Of a DNA stretch of 34,054 nucleotides, positions 28,232-34,054 are shown one piece after another; position 1 is the first letter of the stretch, and every line of letters starts with the position of its first letter. The notes below the pieces were generated by a model. That model did not search any database and was not told where the DNA came from. It saw only the letters and a list, made by a program, of their open reading frames with translations. Source of the stretch: Cyanobacteria bacterium M5B4. GTDB lineage: Bacteria; Cyanobacteriota; Cyanobacteriia; Pseudanabaenales; Pseudanabaenaceae. Where the stretch lies: contig PHFO01000011.1 in the NCBI GenBank assembly GCA_002861535.1, positions 1 to 34,054 on the forward strand. The letters run 5' to 3'. Position numbers and translations under genes: made by a program.

Positions 28232-28962
28232 GAGTGGGACACCCTCACGTATTCCAATAGCCCCAGGGGAGCAATAAATTCTACTACAGCTTCGGGGGCG
28301 GGTTGTTTGTTTATATCCACCGATCGGACTCTACCTACCGGTATACCCTGGGGAAAAAGCGAACTCACAGGGGAAGTCACAATAATATCTCCTGCCTTAA
28401 CATCAGCATCGCGGACGAAAAATTCTACCGTGCCCAGGCTTTGATTCCTGCCCCGCAAGATGCCCATCACCCGCGATCGGCTCACCATGACTCCCACCTG
28501 ACTGGAGCTATCACTGATCAATAGAACTTGACTGCTGGAGTTGCCTGTGTTAGTTACTCTGCCCACTAGACCGCCCTCTCCTTCTACAATGGAACCGATC
28601 GTGATCCCCGCACTTTTACCCTTGCCAATCAGCACCTCTTGCCACCAGGCATCCCCACTCCTACCGATGATGGGTGCCCATTGCTCGGAGGCAGAGCGTT
28701 TCTTTTCCACTTGCAACATCCGTTGTAGCTGGCTGTTTTGGTTTTCTAGTTCTGTGATCCGAAATTGTAGTTCCTGCACCTTGGCATCTTGGAGATATTC
28801 TGCCCTAGATACTGTCACCTGAAAGGGACGGCTGAAAAATTCATAAATTTCTGTGATGAGCATGGAATGCTCTTGGCGCAACACCAGGGCGCAGTAAATT
28901 CCTACACAGACCAAACCCAATTGCCAGCCGTAGCGGAGCCACCATCTTTGGATTTGCGCCAT
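28228..28962 (-). CDS. mreC: Rod shape-determining protein MreC
   Basis: N-terminal TM, coiled coil (ELQFRITELENQNSQLQRML), GKSAGITIGSIVEGEGGLVGRVTNTGNSSSQVLLISD. Confidence 0.93.
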   Translation of the reverse strand: MAQIQRWWLRYGWQLGLVCVGIYCALVLRQEHSMLITEIYEFFSRPFQVTVSRAEYLQDAKVQELQFRITELENQNSQLQRMLQVEKKRSASEQWAPIIGRSGDAWWQEVLIGKGKSAGITIGSIVEGEGGLVGRVTNTGNSSSQVLLISDSSSQVGVMVSRSRVMGILRGRNQSLGTVEFFVRDADVKAGDIIVTSPVSSLFPQGIPVGRVRSVDINKQPAPEAVVEFIAPLGLLEYVRVSHS

Positions 28963-28965
28963 AGG

Positions 28966-30006
28966 CTATGCTTGCCCTTTACTAAAGTTAAACCGACTGA
29001 TTGTGAGGGCACGCCTGAGGTTTTTGTAGTCCTCTAGGACACGCCCTGCCCCTAAAACAACGCAATTGAGGGGGGCAGGAGCAACTAGGGTGACAATGCC
29101 CGTCTCGTGACTAATGAGGGTGTCTAAGCCGTTGAGGAGTGCGCCGCCGCCCGTGAGCATAATCCCCCGATCGATGATGTCTGCTGCCAATTCAGGGGGG
29201 GTATTTTCCAGCGTCCGCTTGACAGCTTCAACAATGACGGAGAGAGGTTCTGCCATGCTTTCGCGAATTTCTGAAGTCTTGACAGTGACCGTCCGCGGTA
29301 AGCCCGATGGCAAATGCAAGCCCCGCACTTCCATACTCTCCTCCTCTGCGGTGGGGTAAGCGGAGCCGATACGAATTTTAATTTCTTCAGAGGTACGCTC
29401 CCCTACCACTAGGTTGTGTACCCGTTTGAGGTAGGTCATAATCGCGTTGGTCAGTTCATCCCCAGCCACCCTGACGGATTCACTCAGGACTAAGCCCTGT
29501 AAACTCAAAACTGCCACTTCTGTTGTGCCGCCGCCAATATCGACAATCATGTTGCCCGTGGGTTCCGTGACCGGTAAACCCGCCCCGATCGCTGCTGCTA
29601 GGGGTTCATCGATGGGGTAGACTTCGCGAGCACCAGCCCTGCGGGTAGCGTCCATTACTGCGCGCCATTCTACTAGGGTGACCCCGCTGGGAATGCCGAT
29701 GGCAATTCTGGGGTTAAATAGCCCCCGCCGCACCCGTTGAATAAATGCCCTGAGCATCATTTCGGCAGCATCGAAGTCGGCAATTACCCCATCCCTCAGA
29801 GGACGGACAGTCTTAATATCTTTAGGAGTGCGCCCAATCATTTTATTGGCTTCATGCCCCACCGCATAGGCAGTGCCGTCTCTTTCATCAATAGCTACGA
29901 CAGAGGGCTCCTGGAGGACGATCCCTTCCCCGGAAAGATATATAAGGGTGTTAGCCGTGCCGAGGTCGATGCCGATGTCTTTGGTAAAGCCGCGCAGAAT
30001 TGACAC
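28966..30006 (-). CDS. mreB: Rod shape-determining protein MreB
   Basis: TKDIGIDLGTANTLIYLSGEGIVLQEPSVVAID, GIPSGVTLVEWRAV, NMIVDIGGGTTEVAVLSL, GIMLTGGGALLNGLDTLI. Confidence 0.97.
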   Translation of the reverse strand: MSILRGFTKDIGIDLGTANTLIYLSGEGIVLQEPSVVAIDERDGTAYAVGHEANKMIGRTPKDIKTVRPLRDGVIADFDAAEMMLRAFIQRVRRGLFNPRIAIGIPSGVTLVEWRAVMDATRRAGAREVYPIDEPLAAAIGAGLPVTEPTGNMIVDIGGGTTEVAVLSLQGLVLSESVRVAGDELTNAIMTYLKRVHNLVVGERTSEEIKIRIGSAYPTAEEESMEVRGLHLPSGLPRTVTVKTSEIRESMAEPLSVIVEAVKRTLENTPPELAADIIDRGIMLTGGGALLNGLDTLISHETGIVTLVAPAPLNCVVLGAGRVLEDYKNLRRALTISRFNFSKGQA

Positions 30007-30026
30007 AGTCCTATCTCCAGATTGTT

Positions 30027-30473
30027 CTATATTTTGCTGATAGCATAGTTACGAAAGCGGTCTAGGTCTGCTTGCAGAGTAGACTCAACTAACTGCCCTA
30101 GAAATAGCCGATCCATTACTTGTCCGATGATACCAGGGATTGCGTACGCTACAGTAAGTTTTACGATCGTTTCGGGGTATTGATCGTAGAAGCGGATGGC
30201 TCCCCGATTCGGTAGCCCTTCGATCGATTCCCATTGAATAATTTGGTGATGTATCTGCTTGGCGATGCGTGAGCGCCAGGTAAAGTTAAAAGCATCTGTG
30301 CCCAGGGTCCAACTAGAAAGCTCCGGTTGCTCTGGGGAAATGTGTACGGATTTAACCCACTTCATCCAATGGGGCATTTGCTCTAGGTCTGACCATAGTT
30401 GCCAGATGTCAGCGATCGGTCGTTCCACTTTGACTTGGACTGTGTGCTCCAGCCACCCTTCTGGATTTGACAT
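30027..30473 (-). CDS. SRPBCC/COQ10-like cyclase-dehydrase family protein
   Basis: EHTVQVKVERPIADIWQLWSDLEQMPHWMKWVKSV, IQWESIEGLPNRGAIRFYD. Confidence 0.82.
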   Translation of the reverse strand: MSNPEGWLEHTVQVKVERPIADIWQLWSDLEQMPHWMKWVKSVHISPEQPELSSWTLGTDAFNFTWRSRIAKQIHHQIIQWESIEGLPNRGAIRFYDQYPETIVKLTVAYAIPGIIGQVMDRLFLGQLVESTLQADLDRFRNYAISKI

Positions 30474-30508
30474 GGGGAAGATTTTTCTGTTTTGTTTGTG
30501 TCCTAATT

Positions 30509-31270
30509 TTAGCAGTAATCACCCTTGATGTCGGCTGCTTCTTGTAATTGCCAGAGAATATGAGCAGTAGCGTCATCGATTGTCTGGTCGGGGGGCAACT
30601 GATGGAATAAATCCCGATCGTAGGTTGCTTGGATAATTTCTGCCTTGAAACTGGGCAGGGAGAGGTTTAGTTTGGTTTGACAAAGCCGAATTAACTCCCC
30701 AAACCGATCGAGGTGATTGACACAAAATAGTATACATTTATCGGGGCATTGTTGATAGAAATCGATCAACTTCTGATTGTAGTAGCGCCAAATTGGCAGG
30801 ATATACTCAGGATGATCGGTAAAGATAGGCGCGTTCAATCTCTTAATTGAATCTGCTACATCCCAAGGATAACGGAACAGGAATAAATAACGGGCATGGG
30901 GGATTAAGTTATGCCAAAAATCTAGCATTAAAGTAGTGCGCGGGTCTTTCCAGCCCCATAAAGTTTTATTATTTTTATACTTTTGCAGTAGCTCTTCTGC
31001 CTGATTGCTATAACGCTCGAATAGTTGCGGGTTAAGGGTTTCATGGACAGTCCAGCCCCAATCATGCCAGCCGGGATCATTGGGGTCGCAACATTTTTGT
31101 AGAACTTGGCGCTGAAATTCTAAAAAATCCACATCTTCAAAATAGCCTTTAGGATTATGGCGATCGGCAGGTACTAAATTCCCGCCCATATTTACTCCTA
31201 ATTGCTGAAATAAAGATGCAGTTAGAGATGTACCCGATCGGTGCATCCCAGTAATAATTAAAACCATCAA
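30509..31270 (-). CDS. Sulfotransferase family protein
   Basis: VLIITGMHRSGTSLTASLFQQLGVNMGG (PAPS-binding-like 5' loop), WGWKDPRTTLMLDFWHNLIPHARYLFLFRYPWDVADSI. Confidence 0.87.
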   Translation of the reverse strand: MMVLIITGMHRSGTSLTASLFQQLGVNMGGNLVPADRHNPKGYFEDVDFLEFQRQVLQKCCDPNDPGWHDWGWTVHETLNPQLFERYSNQAEELLQKYKNNKTLWGWKDPRTTLMLDFWHNLIPHARYLFLFRYPWDVADSIKRLNAPIFTDHPEYILPIWRYYNQKLIDFYQQCPDKCILFCVNHLDRFGELIRLCQTKLNLSLPSFKAEIIQATYDRDLFHQLPPDQTIDDATAHILWQLQEAADIKGDYC

Positions 31271-32553
31271 GTTACCCCCGATGAAATGCCGTTTAGTTCG
31301 TGACTATAGGTATATTCAATTTCTACAGGTACAGCTAACAAACCGTAGGAACAAACGGTACCAATTACTGTCAGAGCCAAAATATCCCGCCGCCGATCGA
31401 GGGGGAGGATTTTTTGATCGGGTAACATCTCCGATACCCCTGCTGTTAGGGTATAGTTCCCTGGGGCAAGGTGACAAAGCCAACTAAACTCCACCACGAT
31501 CGTTTCTCCTTTTTTTACTGCTGGTAGGGGGGTAGGAGAGCCGTGGGTACTATGACCGATGGCGGCAATGCCATTTAGGGTTTTGATCTTGAAGCCGGCG
31601 ATGGGGAAGGCTACCTCCTGATGGAAACAAATCACCGATCGGATGGTCACTGCCATGCCGCAACATAACGTTTGCGTGGGGTTGCCCCGATCGTCCAACA
31701 CAAGCACATCCACTAATTCCGCCCCGCCAATACCAATGCGGGTTTCTGGGAGAGGACTATCCGCCTTGGCGCGAACTTCTTGCTTAAATTGTCGCTTGTC
31801 CAATACTTTACTTTCCGCCTCCCGTTTTGCCATCAGAGCACTGTAGGCTAAGGTAACCGGATGGGGCTTATCTTCGTAAATAATGCGGTGATGATCGATT
31901 AAGACAGCCCGGTCGCAAAGATTTAGGACACTATTGAGGTCATGGGAGACAAACAAAATTGTGACCCCGTTTTCTGACATTTCTTCTAACTTGGCGAAAC
32001 ATTTGCGCTGAAACAACACATCTCCTACCGCTAAAGCTTCATCCACAATCAAAATTTCCGGCTCGACATTCACTGCCACGGCAAAAGCCAAACGTACAAA
32101 CATACCGCTAGAGTAGGTTTTCACCGGTTGGTCGATAAAATCGCCAATGTCAGCAAACTGCGCGATCGTGTCAAATTTCTGCTCTATCTGACTCTGGGAT
32201 AAACCAAGCAGCCTGCCATTAAAAAAGACATTCTCCCTCCCTGTAAATTCTGGATTAAAGCCACTACCCAACTCCAGAAGTGCCGAAATCCTGCCGTTTA
32301 CTTCTACAGTACCCGTCGTCGGGGTGAGAGTACCTGCCACAATTTGTAAAAGGGTACTTTTGCCCGAACCATTCTGACCAATTACCCCCAAAGTCTGCCC
32401 CTTGGGAACTTCCAAGTTAACATCCTGCAACGCCCAGAAAGACTCAGCCTTAGAATGACCAGGAAACAACAACTCCTTTAACCTCTCTACGGGGTGACTG
32501 TAGCGCTTGAAGCACTTGGACACCTGCCGCAGACGAATTGCTACTTCCCTCAC
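31267..32553 (-). CDS. Polysaccharide ABC transporter ATP-binding protein with Wzt-like C-terminal domain
   Basis: LGVIGQNGSGKSTLLQIVAGTLTPTTGTVEVNGRISALLELGSGFNPEFTGRENVFFNGRLLGL, VKTYSSGMFVRLAFAVAVNVEPEILIVDEALAVGD; about 170-aa C-terminal extension. Confidence 0.93.
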   Translation of the reverse strand: MREVAIRLRQVSKCFKRYSHPVERLKELLFPGHSKAESFWALQDVNLEVPKGQTLGVIGQNGSGKSTLLQIVAGTLTPTTGTVEVNGRISALLELGSGFNPEFTGRENVFFNGRLLGLSQSQIEQKFDTIAQFADIGDFIDQPVKTYSSGMFVRLAFAVAVNVEPEILIVDEALAVGDVLFQRKCFAKLEEMSENGVTILFVSHDLNSVLNLCDRAVLIDHHRIIYEDKPHPVTLAYSALMAKREAESKVLDKRQFKQEVRAKADSPLPETRIGIGGAELVDVLVLDDRGNPTQTLCCGMAVTIRSVICFHQEVAFPIAGFKIKTLNGIAAIGHSTHGSPTPLPAVKKGETIVVEFSWLCHLAPGNYTLTAGVSEMLPDQKILPLDRRRDILALTVIGTVCSYGLLAVPVEIEYTYSHELNGISSGVT

Positions 32554-32683
32554 CCAATTTTAACCCCAAAACTTTTTCCAAGATACCAGCAGGAGCGCGG
32601 TAAGTCCTTACAGAAATCGGCAATCTCCAGCAAAAGCAAAGATTTTCTGCAATAATCTTCTAGGTTGTATCCCTAAGTAGTAC

Positions 32684-33964
32684 ATGAGCAATTTTGTGCG
32701 CCAAATCGATCGAGTGGAAACTGATTGGACTAAATTTTTTGATTATCAACAACTTGTAGAGGAAGAAATTACAGAGTATTCTTCTACGGAAGTCACCGAT
32801 CGGTTATTATTAGGCGGCATTCATGCTAACCCTGCGTGGGATTATTGGTTTCAATTTTTAGAACGTCAGTGGCAGACAAATTTTAGTAAAGAAGTAGTTG
32901 ATTTTGCTAATCAGCAAGCCGCCCCCAGGATATTAAGTTTAGGCTGTGGTCATGGTGGTTTTGAGTTATCCATTGCCAGTCAATTAAATGTACCCTACGA
33001 ACTAATTGCTGTTGATCTAAACCCCTACATTTTTGGGGAGGCAAAACGGAGAATAGAAGAGAAAAAACTTAATATCGAATTTAAGGCGATCGATCTTAAT
33101 TTTGTTGCTCTTGAGCCTGACAGTTTTGATGTTATTTTTGCCCATGCCTCCTTGCACCATATGTTAAACCTGGAACATCTCATGGAGCAAATTTATCATG
33201 GACTAAAGTCTAATGGTCGTTTTGTTATCCTGGACATGATTGGGGAAGTACAGACTTTATTTTGGTGCGAGAATGTAGAGTTCGCCCGTAATTTAGTTGA
33301 ACAATTTCCCGCTAAAATTAAGAAAAAACTATCGGCAAATCCGATTGCTCCCTATCAACCACCATCACTACAAGTAGGAATGGAGGGTATTAGGCAAGAA
33401 GAGTTAGAATTTGAGATCGATCGTTTTTTTGACCCGATCAAGTGTTTCAAATACAATAGTTTTATGCGCTTAATCGGGACTAATCCTGTCCTGGGCAACA
33501 TTTTCGATTTGGAAGATGTTAACGATCGGGAGTATTTAGAAACTCTTTGCCGTCTTGATTTAGACCAAGTTAGTAACGGGAGTTTGCGACCAACAGAGAT
33601 GTTTGCTGTCTATCAGAAGAAATTAATACCTGCTTCTGTTTGTGCAACCAAGGCACGCATTAAGTTCTTGCAAACTTTAGTATTACAGCAATCTCCAAAA
33701 TCTGAGGCATTTGATTTAGTTACAAAAGCAAATTCTGATGAGCTAATTCAAAATGAGTTGACAGCAATTAAAAGCAAAATTGCAAAACTCAGTGACCTTT
33801 TAGCATTTCATCAAGAGGAAATCAAGGCATTAAGGAGAAAGAATGAATCCTTACAGGAATATATCAGCTGGATGCAGGGGAGCAAGTTTTGGCGGTTGCG
33901 GCAAATTTGGCAGTTAGTTAAATCTATTTTTACAGGCAAGAATCCAATAGATAAGCCTAATTAA
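32684..33964 (+). CDS. Class I SAM-dependent methyltransferase with C-terminal coiled coil
   Basis: APRILSLGCGHGGFELSIASQL (motif I), FDVIFAHASLHHMLNLEHLMEQIYHGLKSNGRFVILDMIG; C-terminal ELIQNELTAIKSKIAKLSDLLAFHQEEIKALRRKNESLQEYISWMQGSKFWRLRQIW. Confidence 0.88.
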   Translation: MSNFVRQIDRVETDWTKFFDYQQLVEEEITEYSSTEVTDRLLLGGIHANPAWDYWFQFLERQWQTNFSKEVVDFANQQAAPRILSLGCGHGGFELSIASQLNVPYELIAVDLNPYIFGEAKRRIEEKKLNIEFKAIDLNFVALEPDSFDVIFAHASLHHMLNLEHLMEQIYHGLKSNGRFVILDMIGEVQTLFWCENVEFARNLVEQFPAKIKKKLSANPIAPYQPPSLQVGMEGIRQEELEFEIDRFFDPIKCFKYNSFMRLIGTNPVLGNIFDLEDVNDREYLETLCRLDLDQVSNGSLRPTEMFAVYQKKLIPASVCATKARIKFLQTLVLQQSPKSEAFDLVTKANSDELIQNELTAIKSKIAKLSDLLAFHQEEIKALRRKNESLQEYISWMQGSKFWRLRQIWQLVKSIFTGKNPIDKPN

Positions 33965-34054
33965 AAATTTTTACTGCCATTCAATACTTCATCAGAATTT
34001 CTGACATCTGTTGCAGCCTCTATGATAGGTATAGTTTAATTGGAGCAAAACCCA

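Noticed and set aside
1-34054. tRNA, rRNA, riboswitch or prophage content
   Set aside because: No cloverleaf, rRNA core motifs, recognised riboswitch consensus, integrase or phage structural genes seen; systematic covariance-model searches were not possible here.

Overview
A 34-kb chromosomal window from a cyanobacterium. The assignment rests on the gene content and on very frequent CGATCG/HIP1-like palindromes. Most genes are conserved housekeeping genes: dnaX, clpC, a menI-like thioesterase, dnaA, pdxA, ccdA, rdgB, a prephenate/arogenate dehydrogenase, rpmB, acpP-fabF-recJ, phoD and mreBCD. There are also a STAND/NB-ARC protein, an orphan TpsB transporter, a REC-GGDEF protein, an RRM protein, a DnaJ-TPR protein, a ParA/coiled-coil pair resembling McdAB carboxysome-positioning genes, and a sulfotransferase / Wzt-like ABC / methyltransferase group at the right edge. 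I saw no rRNA, tRNA, CRISPR array, transposase or prophage. The dominant anomaly is about 11 single-nucleotide frameshifts in 9 otherwise conserved genes, nearly all repairable by adding one base to a short homopolymer. Indel errors in the assembly explain this better than biology, so split ORFs should be merged before any biological reading. The most interesting biological candidate is the ParA + coiled-coil pair (25658-26681): repairing one indel restores an ATGA-coupled operon whose second protein has a near-C-terminal tryptophan, as expected for McdB. I do not find a clearly novel system; this candidate and a 41-bp dispersed hairpin repeat are the best leads.
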